Shown: positions 51,841 through 58,972 of the stretch, in pieces
Numbering within the stretch: the first letter of the stretch is position 1
Layout: each line of letters starts with the position of its first letter
Source of the DNA: Lachnoanaerobaculum orale
Lineage (GTDB): Bacteria; Bacillota; Clostridia; Lachnospirales; Lachnospiraceae
Length of the DNA stretch: 64,000 bases
Assembly (NCBI RefSeq): GCF_003862485.1
Contig: NZ_RRCM01000001.1
Coordinates: 716,157 to 780,156 of the forward strand
Direction of reading: 5' to 3'
Notes under the pieces: generated by a model
What the model saw: only the letters and a program-made list of their open reading frames with translations
What the model was told of the DNA's origin: nothing
Databases searched by the model: none
Made by a program: the position numbers and the translations under genes

Positions 51841-53055
51841 ATGGATAGAATTGAGATAAAAGGTAGAGTAAATACAGCTATATGCTATGCAAAGGTTGTA
51901 GAGGATGAGGCAATAGAGCAGATAAGAAGAATGTGCGATTATGTAATAACAGAAGAATCAAAAATTCGTATAATGCCGGATGTTCATGCCGGAAAGGGAT
52001 GCACTATAGGAACTACAATGACTATAAAGGATAAGGCGGTTCCAAATATAGTCGGAGTAGATATTGGATGCGGAATGTACACGGTAAAGCTTGGAAATGT
52101 GGAAATAGATTTTGAGAAGGTAGATGAAGCCGCTCATTATATACCGTCAGGAATGAATGTATGGGACGGCAGACAGGAGCACTTTGATTTAACAAAGTTA
52201 AACTGCTTCAGATATTTGAGGGACTCAAGAAGGCTTGAGCGTTCACTTGGCACACTTGGCGGCGGAAATCATTTCATAGAGATTGATGAGGCAAGTGACG
52301 GATGTAAATACTTAATAATACATTCAGGCTCAAGAAATCTCGGAAAGCAGGTTGCACAGTATTATCAGAGATTGGCGGCAAACTTAGATAGAGGGTATGA
52401 TACTTATCTTGAAAAAAGAGATGAGATAATAAGAACTTATAAGGAGCAGGGCAGAAAAAGTGAAATACAGACCGCTCTAAAGGATCTTCATTGGCATGTA
52501 TATGAGTCGGAAACAAGCATGCCTGATGATTTATGTTATGTTTCAGGAAAATATCTGGATGATTATTTAAAAGATGTGGAGATTTGTCAAAACTTTGCAA
52601 AGAGAAATCGAGAGTTGATGGCGGATATCATACTAAGAAGAACAGGAATGAAGAGTCTTGAGTCATTTCATACTATACACAACTATATTGATGTAGGTGA
52701 AATGATCTTACGAAAAGGCGCTATTGCCGCACATAGCGGTGAAAAGGTCTTGATTCCGATAAACATGAGAGACGGAAGTGTTCTGGCAGTGGGTAAGGGC
52801 AATCCTGATTGGAACTACTCCGCACCTCACGGTGCAGGAAGACTTATGTCAAGAACCGCCGCAAAAAATAATTTAAGTTTAGATGAGTATAAAGAGACGA
52901 TGAAGGGAGTTTATTCCACTTCTATAAATGAAGATACATTGGATGAGGCTCCGATGGCATATAAAAGACTTGAGGATATCATAGATGTTATAAAGGATTC
53001 AGTTGATATCATGGAGGTAATGAAACCTATTTATAATTTTAAAGCTTCAAACTGA
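51841..53055 (+). CDS. rtcB: RtcB-family RNA ligase
   Basis: 404 residues, within the range of shorter RtcB paralogs. Active-site features are RIMPDVHAGKGCTIGTTM, NIVGVDIGCGMYTV (metal Asp and Cys), GTLGGGNHFIEI, LIIHSGSRNLGKQVA and HNYIDVGEMILRKGAIAAHSGEKVLIP, with SAPHGAGRLMSR bearing the guanylated His. RtcB joins RNA 2',3'-cyclic phosphate or 3'-phosphate ends to 5'-OH with GTP and Mn2+. Archease, its usual partner in other phyla, is absent here, as is rtcA. AAAGGAGAAG is the RBS. The XRE regulator gene follows 41 bp downstream. Confidence 0.93.
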   Translation: MDRIEIKGRVNTAICYAKVVEDEAIEQIRRMCDYVITEESKIRIMPDVHAGKGCTIGTTMTIKDKAVPNIVGVDIGCGMYTVKLGNVEIDFEKVDEAAHYIPSGMNVWDGRQEHFDLTKLNCFRYLRDSRRLERSLGTLGGGNHFIEIDEASDGCKYLIIHSGSRNLGKQVAQYYQRLAANLDRGYDTYLEKRDEIIRTYKEQGRKSEIQTALKDLHWHVYESETSMPDDLCYVSGKYLDDYLKDVEICQNFAKRNRELMADIILRRTGMKSLESFHTIHNYIDVGEMILRKGAIAAHSGEKVLIPINMRDGSVLAVGKGNPDWNYSAPHGAGRLMSRTAAKNNLSLDEYKETMKGVYSTSINEDTLDEAPMAYKRLEDIIDVIKDSVDIMEVMKPIYNFKASN

Positions 53056-53096
53056 GGAATTCTCTTTTCCCAGGCTTGAGGCGGAAAGGAAAAGAG

Positions 53097-53339
53097 ATGA
53101 TTGTATTTCCTACCATTGATTTGGTAGCAACAGGAAAAAATATTATAAAACTTAGAGAAGAGTCGGGACTTAGTGTAAGAGATTTGCAAAATATCTTCGG
53201 TTTTGCAACCCCGCAGGCTATTTACAAATGGCAGCACGGAACGGCACTGCCTACAATAGATAATCTTATAGTACTGTCGGCGGTATTTAAGGTATCTATG
53301 GAGGAGATTATTATAGTAGAGACGAAAATAAGTGCTTAA
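53097..53339 (+). CDS. XRE-family helix-turn-helix regulator
   Basis: 80 residues from ATG 53097 with GGAAAGGA seven bases before it. The HTH part is TGKNIIKLREESGLSVRDLQNIFGFATPQAIYKWQHGTALPTIDNLIVLSAVFKVSMEEII, a typical Cro/C1 fold. No effector domain follows. It is downstream of rtcB and upstream of the AAA ATPase, which has its own promoter, so it could control either. Confidence 0.9.
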   Translation: MIVFPTIDLVATGKNIIKLREESGLSVRDLQNIFGFATPQAIYKWQHGTALPTIDNLIVLSAVFKVSMEEIIIVETKISA

Positions 53340-53393
53340 ATATTAAAAATAAAATAGCTAAAAAGAATAAAAAATACCTTAAATAGAATTATA

Positions 53394-53422
53394 TTGAGAT
53401 AATTTTCTAAATATGTTACTAT
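53394..53422 (+). promoter_or_regulatory. Promoter of the AAA-TOPRIM genes
   Basis: TTGAGA (53394-53399), 17 bp, TACTAT (53417-53422), 24 bp before the ATPase start. It implies separate transcription of the pair from rtcB. Confidence 0.5.
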
Positions 53423-53445
53423 ATAATCTATATGGAGGTGGTTTT

Positions 53446-54867
53446 ATGTGGAAGGATATTGTTAGATTGTCATCTTTAACAATAAAAAATATTAAGAATG
53501 TAAAAAACGGTACAATAATCATGCCACATGAAAACAATAGAAGTTTGGATTGTGGCGATGCGGAAATACTTGGTATCTATGGACAAAACGGTTCGGGAAA
53601 GACCGCAATTGTTGATACGTTTTCATTCCTTCAACAAATTATGATTGGCGAGGAATTAGACACTAAAATAGCTGATTATATTGATACGGATTCAGAAAGC
53701 GCCGAGGTAAATGCAGAGTTTAATATATTCAGTGAAAATACTTTATATGAAGTCGGATACAATATAATTTTTGCGAAGAGTGAAGAAGGAGTATTTATTG
53801 ATAGAGAATATATAAATTGTGCAATAAATTGTGACGGAAGCAGAACAAATAAAAATATCTTTATGGACTATAAGAGAAATGAAAATGAAGCTATTTTTAA
53901 GCCGCAGAGAAGACTGGAGGAATTGATTGGAAAGAATAAGGATATAAAAACAGACCTCATTGTAGCAAAGAAAATGGCTGAAAAGAGTAATTGCTCATAT
54001 ATATTTGGAGAAAGCAGTAGAGATATTTTTTTAAATAATAAATCAGATAAATTCAAAAATTATAAATTTGTATTAGAGTCATTATTTAGATTTGCGGTTA
54101 GAGATTTATTTGTAATTGATAATTCACACTCAGGCATGATTTCGACTAATGTTTTGTTACCGATGTCTTTTCGTGTTGATAAAGAAAAAGTCGGAATGAA
54201 AGGAGATTTTGCAGTACCTTTGATGGAGCCTTTTGTGTTGGATGGCGAACGAAAGGAGCTTCTTGGGGAGATTGTGGATCAAATCAATACAGTCCTTTAT
54301 ACAATAATTCCGGGAATGATAATAGATATTAAAGACTATGGTAAGCAGGCTTTAGACTCAGGTGAAGAGGGATGGAAAGTTGAGCTTATGTCTGTAAGAG
54401 GAGATAAGAAACCTATTCCAATAAGGATGGAATCAGACGGTATTATCAAAATAATTTCAATTTTAAATGCTCTTATACAGGCATTTAGCAATTCTTCAAT
54501 ATGCCTTGTTATAGATGAGTTGGATGCCGGAATATTTGAGTATCTGTTAGGTGAGTTATTGGATATTTTTTCAAAGAGTGCCAAGGGTCAGTTGATTTTT
54601 ACATCTCATAATCTTCGTGCTCTTGAGATGCTTGATAAAGAAAGTATTATGTTTTCGACCGTCAATCCTGATAACAGATATATTCATATGAAAAATGTTA
54701 AGGATTCAAATAACCTTAGAAGTATGTATATAAGAAGTATAACTCTTGGCGGCCAGGAAGAGTTGATTTATGAAGAAACAGACAGCTTAAAGATATCCAG
54801 AGCATTCAGAAAAGCAGGGAAACTTTTAAATGAAGAGAGAAAAAAAGGTTGTTATGGTAATAGTTGA
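53446..54867 (+). CDS. AAA-family ATPase (AAA_15/OLD-like), possible defence protein
   Basis: 473 residues from ATG 53446, directly after GGAGGTGG; an upstream in-frame ATG at 53413 is rejected. Walker A is GQNGSGKT (46-53). A long insertion of about 280 residues precedes Walker B LVIDELDAG (D357, E358) and the switch FTSHN (S387, H388). This SMC-like plan with a split core matches the ATPase subunits of AbiL, PARIS (AriA), RloA and OLD-type systems. The stop overlaps the TOPRIM gene by 38 bases. Antiphage function is inferred from this pairing; no experiment is implied. Confidence 0.8.
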   Translation: MWKDIVRLSSLTIKNIKNVKNGTIIMPHENNRSLDCGDAEILGIYGQNGSGKTAIVDTFSFLQQIMIGEELDTKIADYIDTDSESAEVNAEFNIFSENTLYEVGYNIIFAKSEEGVFIDREYINCAINCDGSRTNKNIFMDYKRNENEAIFKPQRRLEELIGKNKDIKTDLIVAKKMAEKSNCSYIFGESSRDIFLNNKSDKFKNYKFVLESLFRFAVRDLFVIDNSHSGMISTNVLLPMSFRVDKEKVGMKGDFAVPLMEPFVLDGERKELLGEIVDQINTVLYTIIPGMIIDIKDYGKQALDSGEEGWKVELMSVRGDKKPIPIRMESDGIIKIISILNALIQAFSNSSICLVIDELDAGIFEYLLGELLDIFSKSAKGQLIFTSHNLRALEMLDKESIMFSTVNPDNRYIHMKNVKDSNNLRSMYIRSITLGGQEELIYEETDSLKISRAFRKAGKLLNEERKKGCYGNS

Positions 54868-55507
54868 AGGTCCCAGTGATGAAAGTGCAATGGGAGGCAT
54901 TTTAAAAGAATATTTTTCATCTAAGGAAGTTCAATTTGCAGTGGTTCATGGTGATATTACATCAGACTATGATACTACAAGAGATAATGTGCTGATAAAA
55001 ATAGGAGATAAAGTAGAAGAAATCAGAAGTAGGTACGGATATCGTCTAAGTGATTTTGTCAGCATAATTCATATAGCAGATACAGACGGTGTATTTACAA
55101 AAGACTGTATAAAGAAAAGTGAAGTAAAGAATATACAATATTATGAGGATCATATTGAGGCTGTAAATATTTCAGAAGTAGAAAAGAGAAATATACATAA
55201 GTCTGAAATCCTTTCAAAGTTGTATTCTACAGGAAAAGTTAAAGATATCAGTTACAGGATTTACTTCAATTCCTGTAACCTTGAGCATGTATTATATAAT
55301 GAATTGAAAGACTTTACAGATGATGAGAAAGAAATACTTTCAGATGACTTTGCAGAAAAGTATGAGGGAGAAGTTGAAGCATTTATTGAATTTATCTCTG
55401 ATTCCAATCTTGCGGTTATGGGTACTTATAAAAACACTTGGAAATTTATAGAAAAGGATATGAATTCACTTCATAGGCATTCTAATATGCATTTAATATT
55501 TAAATGA
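54830..55507 (+). CDS. TOPRIM-like nuclease partner of the AAA ATPase
   Basis: 225 residues from ATG 54830; the ATG at 54854 would cut the first strand of the fold. TOPRIM features are the conserved Glu in VIVEGPSDES (E13) and the D-x-D in HIADTDGVF (D84, D86). A polar C-terminal half includes FNSCNLEHVLYNEL. The same arrangement, an AAA_15 ATPase followed by a stand-alone TOPRIM protein, occurs in AbiLi/AbiLii, PARIS AriA/AriB and RloA/RloB-like pairs. Which, if any, this pair belongs to cannot be decided from motifs. It is probably the effector nuclease. Confidence 0.75.
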   Translation: MKREKKVVMVIVEGPSDESAMGGILKEYFSSKEVQFAVVHGDITSDYDTTRDNVLIKIGDKVEEIRSRYGYRLSDFVSIIHIADTDGVFTKDCIKKSEVKNIQYYEDHIEAVNISEVEKRNIHKSEILSKLYSTGKVKDISYRIYFNSCNLEHVLYNELKDFTDDEKEILSDDFAEKYEGEVEAFIEFISDSNLAVMGTYKNTWKFIEKDMNSLHRHSNMHLIFK

Positions 55508-55536
55508 TATTTACGTACTAAGGAGAATAATATTTC

Positions 55537-56430
55537 ATGGAAGAGAATGTAAACTTTATTTTTTGTAGTCATCCTTTAGATAAAAAGAAAGTGGATGAGG
55601 ATTATTTTGAAGAATATCAGGCTGCGGGCTTAAATCATGCGTGTGCATTATTCAGTTATGAAGATTTGGAAAGAGGAAAACTGTCACTTTGTGGTGAAGA
55701 TATTAAGGGGACTACAATATACAGAGGTTGGATGATGTCACCGCATATGTATGAAAACTTTTATAATCTTCTGCTTGAAAGAGGAATACAGCTGATAAAT
55801 TCTCCGAAGGAGTATGCAAAATATCATCTTTTACCGGGGTGGTATAAAGATTTTGAAGGTCTTACTCCGTTCAGTGTGTGGAACGAGTCAAAGGATATAG
55901 ATGATGCCTTAAAACTTACAGAAAATCTTGAAGGAGCATTCATTGTAAAAGATTATGTAAAAAGCAGAAAGCATGAGTGGTACGATGCCTGTTTTATAAA
56001 AGATATTAAGGATAAAGAGGAGGCATCTCGAGTTATCAGAAATTTTATTACCCGTCAGGGTGAGAGCCTTGAGGGTGGAGTTGTACTTCGTAAGTTTGAA
56101 AGCCTTAAATGTATAGGAAATCACAAAGACAGCGGTATGCCGATTTCAGAAGAATACAGAATATTTATTTTCAAGGGTAAGATATTGATTGCTGATAATT
56201 ATTGGAATAAGGATAAAGCAGTAAATATATCTGAAGATGAGTATACTTGGATTGAATCAGTAGCAAGTAAGATAGAGAGTGATTTTATGACCATTGATTT
56301 GGCAAGGAAAACCGACGGCAGTCTTATAATAATGGAAATGGGAGACGGACAGGTGTCGGGATTACAGCAAATCGGTGCATATGAATTTTATAGGGGGTTT
56401 CAGGTAATACAGGAGAGTGATAAACTATAA
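55537..56430 (+). CDS. ATP-grasp protein, R2K-clade-like
   Basis: 297 residues, no signal or membrane segment. The layout agrees with the CDC123-like R2K ATP-grasp group: a pre-ATP-grasp region with YRGWMMSPHMYENFYNLLLERGIQLINSP, an ATP-binding FIVKDYVKSRKHEW (Lys), GGVVLRKFESL, EYRIFIFKGKILIADNYW and the metal-binding end FMTIDLARKTDGSLIIMEMGDGQVSGL (D, E). Such proteins are predicted to ligate amino groups or peptides and often occur near toxin, phage or RNA-repair genes. It follows the TOPRIM gene by 29 bp with a proper RBS (AAGGAG), so may belong with it. The substrate is unknown. Confidence 0.7.
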   Translation: MEENVNFIFCSHPLDKKKVDEDYFEEYQAAGLNHACALFSYEDLERGKLSLCGEDIKGTTIYRGWMMSPHMYENFYNLLLERGIQLINSPKEYAKYHLLPGWYKDFEGLTPFSVWNESKDIDDALKLTENLEGAFIVKDYVKSRKHEWYDACFIKDIKDKEEASRVIRNFITRQGESLEGGVVLRKFESLKCIGNHKDSGMPISEEYRIFIFKGKILIADNYWNKDKAVNISEDEYTWIESVASKIESDFMTIDLARKTDGSLIIMEMGDGQVSGLQQIGAYEFYRGFQVIQESDKL

Positions 56431-56473
56431 AATATTTTGATATATAATACTATAAAATATTTTGATATATAAT
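56424..56473 (+). repeat. Perfect tandem repeat of 25 bp
   Basis: The 25-bp unit from 56424 to 56448, beginning ACTATAAAATATTTTGATAT, is repeated exactly at 56449-56473. The first copy covers the stop codon of the ATP-grasp gene; the second ends three bases before the rplS -35 element. Confidence 0.9.
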
Positions 56474-56476
56474 ATC

Positions 56477-56577
56477 TTGCTTTGTAAGAGCACATATGCT
56501 ACAATATTGTGGTTGTGAATAAGGCGATGGTCCTCTGGAAGAAATTTTAAGAACATCAAAATAATAGGAGGTTTCAC
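56477..56577 (+). promoter_or_regulatory. rplS promoter and leader
   Basis: TTGCTT (56477-56482), 17 bp, TACAAT (56500-56505). A leader of about 65 bases follows, with GGCGATGGTCCTCTGGAAG and then the RBS AGGAGG. Many Firmicutes have an autoregulatory L19 leader in this position; I cannot confirm its fold here. Confidence 0.6.
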
Positions 56578-56928
56578 ATGAACGATTTAATAAGAAGTAT
56601 TGAGGCAGAACAGCTTAAGGCAAATGTTGATGACTTTAATGTAGGTGATACAGTAAGAGTACACAACAAGATCCGCGAGGGTAACAGAGAGAGAATCCAG
56701 ATATTTGAGGGAACAGTTCTCAAGAGACAAAACGGCGGTGCAAGAGAGACTTTCACAGTAAGAAAGAACTCAAACGGTATCGGTGTTGAGAAGACATGGC
56801 CATTACATTCTCCATCTGTTGACAGAGTAGAAGTTGTAAGAAAAGGTAAAGTTAGAAGAGCTAAATTATATTATCTTCGTGACAGAGTCGGTAAGGCTGC
56901 TAAGGTTAAAGAAGCAGGCGCAAGATAA
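56578..56928 (+). CDS. rplS: 50S ribosomal protein L19
   Basis: 116 residues, full length. It has [80 protein letters not shown], the invariant L19 core. It helps form the 30S-50S bridge. It stands alone, with its own promoter and terminator. Confidence 0.98.
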   Translation: MNDLIRSIEAEQLKANVDDFNVGDTVRVHNKIREGNRERIQIFEGTVLKRQNGGARETFTVRKNSNGIGVEKTWPLHSPSVDRVEVVRKGKVRRAKLYYLRDRVGKAAKVKEAGAR

Positions 56929-56946
56929 TCTGAACTTAATATTTTT

Positions 56947-56980
56947 AACGGCTGCTACATATGTAGCAGCCGTTTTTTAC
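56947..56980. terminator. Bidirectional terminator between rplS and lexA
   Basis: AACGGCTGCTACAT is followed immediately by its complement ATGTAGCAGCCGTT (56947-56974), then TTTT; A/T runs on both sides. Confidence 0.85.
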
Positions 56981-57585
56981 ATAAATCTGAATAAACCGAT
57001 AACTTTTCCAAGGATAGTGACCTCCTTTACCAAAATAGGTTCCATAAAATCATTCTCAGGTTGTAATCTGTAGTAATTGCTTTCTTTAAAAAATCTCTTT
57101 ACAGTGGCTGAATCATCAATAAGAGCAACTATGATATCACCGTTTTTAGCAGTGTTTTGCTTAGCCACTATTATCTGGTCTCCGTCATAGATACCGACAT
57201 TTATCATAGATTCTCCCTTGACCTTCAACATGAAAATGTCAGTGTTTGGCAGAAATTCTGTGGGAATAGGGAAGTAGTCTGAAATATTCTCTGTAGCAAG
57301 CAGTGGCATACCTGCAGCTACCGTGCCCACCATAGGAACATTGACCACCTCTCTGCGTGTGAGGTTGAAGTCATCGTCGGTTATCTCTATGGTTCTGGGT
57401 TTTGACGGGTCCTTTCTGATATAACCCTTTTTCTCAAGGGTATTGAGCTGAGCATGTACTGAAGATGTGGACTTAAGTCCTACAAGTTCACCGATTTCAC
57501 GAACAGACGGCGGATAGCCCTTTTTCAGGATGGAATCCTTGATAATATTATAAATTTCTTCCTGTTTTTGTGTTAATGGCTCCAT
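56977..57585 (-). CDS. lexA: LexA repressor
   Basis: 202 residues. A winged helix DNA-binding domain (LTQKQEEIYNIIKDSILKKGYPPSVREIGELVGLKSTSSVHAQLNTLEKKGYI) precedes the S24 peptidase domain. The cleavage site is PMVGTVAAGMPLLA (Ala-Gly bond), the catalytic Ser lies in KGESMIN and the Lys in IIVAKQNTAKNGDIIVALI. It represses SOS genes and cleaves itself with RecA after DNA damage. Its own promoter carries two LexA boxes. Confidence 0.97.
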   Translation of the reverse strand: MEPLTQKQEEIYNIIKDSILKKGYPPSVREIGELVGLKSTSSVHAQLNTLEKKGYIRKDPSKPRTIEITDDDFNLTRREVVNVPMVGTVAAGMPLLATENISDYFPIPTEFLPNTDIFMLKVKGESMINVGIYDGDQIIVAKQNTAKNGDIIVALIDDSATVKRFFKESNYYRLQPENDFMEPILVKEVTILGKVIGLFRFM

Positions 57586-57619
57586 AAAATCTCCTTTATA
57601 TGGGTATAGTTATACATCT

Positions 57620-57659
57620 ATCCTAACATATGTTCGATTAAAATGCAAACAAAAGTTCG
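57620..57659 (-). promoter_or_regulatory. lexA promoter with two SOS boxes
   Basis: Read on the minus strand, TTGCAT (57643-57648), 17 bp, TAGGAT (57620-57625). Two Gram-positive LexA boxes (CGAAC-N4-GTTCG), each with one mismatch, cover it: CTAACATATGTTCG (57623-57636, over the -10) and CAAACAAAAGTTCG (57646-57659, by the -35). LexA would repress its own gene. Confidence 0.85.
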
Positions 57660-57678
57660 AAAATGCTGATTTGCCAAA

Positions 57679-57705
57679 TAAAAAAAGCCTTGAAAACTCA
57701 AGACT
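57679..57705 (-). terminator. Terminator of ssrA
   Basis: On the minus strand AGTCTTGA pairs with TCAAGGCT (one G-T pair), followed by a run of T, just after the tmRNA 3' end. Confidence 0.8.
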
Positions 57706-57711
57706 TTTAAG

Positions 57712-58046
57712 TGGAGATGACGGGAGTTGAACCCGTGTCCAAAAAACAATTCCCTGTTCTTCTACTATTATAGTTGCTTGTCGAAATTCCCCCTAAAAAC
57801 AGTCAAACAACAAACTGTAGAAAAGAGTAGCTTCATAATACATCTATATACTCAAAGCTTTGTATATAAGGTTTCTCACATAAGTCGATACAGATTCTAT
57901 AAGTGTGAGTGCTTATAGGTCTGCAGCTGCCTTAGGCAGCGTATGCTAAATTTTCTTCAGCGTTTATATTTAATTTTGCCATTTAACGCATTGCATACGA
58001 ATAGCTTCACCAGCTGCATGTTCCCTGTCGAAACCGGTACATCCCC
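57712..58046 (-). ncRNA. ssrA: Transfer-messenger RNA (tmRNA)
   Basis: About 335 bases on the minus strand. The 5' end GGGGATGTACCGG and the 3' end with GGGTTCAACTCCC and CATCTCC form the tRNA-like part; GGGGATG pairs with CATCTCC as the acceptor stem. The reading frame from GCA (57979) to TAA (57932) encodes the tag AKLNINAEENLAYAA, ending in the usual small hydrophobic residues for protease recognition. After the discriminator A the genome reads CTT, so the 3' CCA is not encoded and must be added. It rescues stalled ribosomes with SmpB. The tag start is in the normal GGCAAAA context. Confidence 0.95.
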
Positions 58047-58158
58047 AAAGTGAAAGTAGACACCTCGCCTACCGATATATTTTAACATATATCAGGATAA
58101 ATTCCACTTAAAAATTTCTTACATATAGTGTTTTTGATAACAGGTTATAAAATATACA

Positions 58159-58276
58159 TATAACACTAATCTTTACTTTTATCATAAATTATTTTACTAT
58201 AAAGGGCATGATACTTTCCGAATAGGGTAGGAGTGCTCACCTTTATAAACTTAAGTATCAGGCATAAAGTGTTATA
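58159..58276 (+). promoter_or_regulatory. Possible structured leader of the methionine operon
   Basis: Three nested pairings can be drawn: TATAACACT (58159-58167) with AGTGTTATA (58268-58276), nine perfect pairs; TGATACTT (58209-58216) with AAGTATCA (58253-58260), eight pairs; and AGGGT (58224-58228) with ACCTT (58239-58243). A GGAGTGCTC loop lies inside the last. The outer pair ends 12 bases before the start codon, so it could affect translation. It does not show the conserved cores of SAM-I, T-box or cobalamin riboswitches that I know. Confidence 0.4.
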
Positions 58277-58288
58277 GAAAGAAGAGAT

Positions 58289-58972
58289 ATGTTCAATATA
58301 GATGTAAAACTTACAAAGGAGGACGAGTCTGAGGTACTTAGGTATCTTCAGCACAACGGTAAAGATATAGATGAAAATCTGCACGCACAGGTACTTGAGT
58401 GTATGGAGAAAATAAATGCCGTTGCAAAGCCGAACTTTGTATTCAGAGAATGGGATTTGGAAGAAAATGGAAAGTTTCCGAAAGAGCTGGATTTTTTTGT
58501 CGGAAACAGTATAAAAAAACATATAAAAGATTGTCATAAGCTGATTTTGATGGCGGCAACTATCGGAATAGGGGTTGACAATGCCATAAGAAAAGAAGAG
58601 CTTAAGAATGTGGCCAATGCACTGATTATGGATTCATGCGGCTCAACACTTATAGAGGCTGTATGTGACAGTATAGAAGCAAGCTTCAGAGAGCAATATC
58701 TGAAAGAAAACAATTATTTGACATTCAGATTTTCACCGGGTTATGGTGATCTGCCTATTACAATACAGAAACAGTTTGTGGATGTTGTCAACGCTACCAG
58801 AAGAATAGGAGTAAATGTCAGTGACAGCGGAATAATGTTACCGAGAAAGTCGGTTACAGCCATAATCGGAGTCAGTGACCAAAAACTGGAGACACTTAAA
58901 AAGACCTGTGCAGGATGCAATCTTTTAAAATCATGCAGGTATAGAAAGATAGGAGTTAGATGTTATGCATAA
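58289..58972 (+). CDS. MetH reactivation-domain protein
   Basis: 227 residues. It corresponds to the C-terminal activation domain of MetH, here as a separate protein. The SAM-binding RFSPGYGDLPI matches the family's R-x-S-P-G-Y core, followed by ATRRIGVNVSDSGIMLPRKSVTAIIGVSD. The end CAGCNLLKSCRYRKIGVRCYA adds a Cys-rich tail seen in anaerobe homologs. It restores cobalamin after oxidation by reductive methylation with SAM. It overlaps metH by eight bases, so equal amounts are likely. Confidence 0.9.
   Translation: MFNIDVKLTKEDESEVLRYLQHNGKDIDENLHAQVLECMEKINAVAKPNFVFREWDLEENGKFPKELDFFVGNSIKKHIKDCHKLILMAATIGIGVDNAIRKEELKNVANALIMDSCGSTLIEAVCDSIEASFREQYLKENNYLTFRFSPGYGDLPITIQKQFVDVVNATRRIGVNVSDSGIMLPRKSVTAIIGVSDQKLETLKKTCAGCNLLKSCRYRKIGVRCYA

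Noticed and set aside
56506-56577. Possible ribosome-protein riboswitch-like leader before rplS as a separate feature
   Set aside because: No stem could be drawn with confidence by eye, so it is only mentioned with the promoter.
58047-58288. Known riboswitch (SAM-I, cobalamin, T-box) before the methionine operon
   Set aside because: The conserved core sequences of these classes were looked for and not found.
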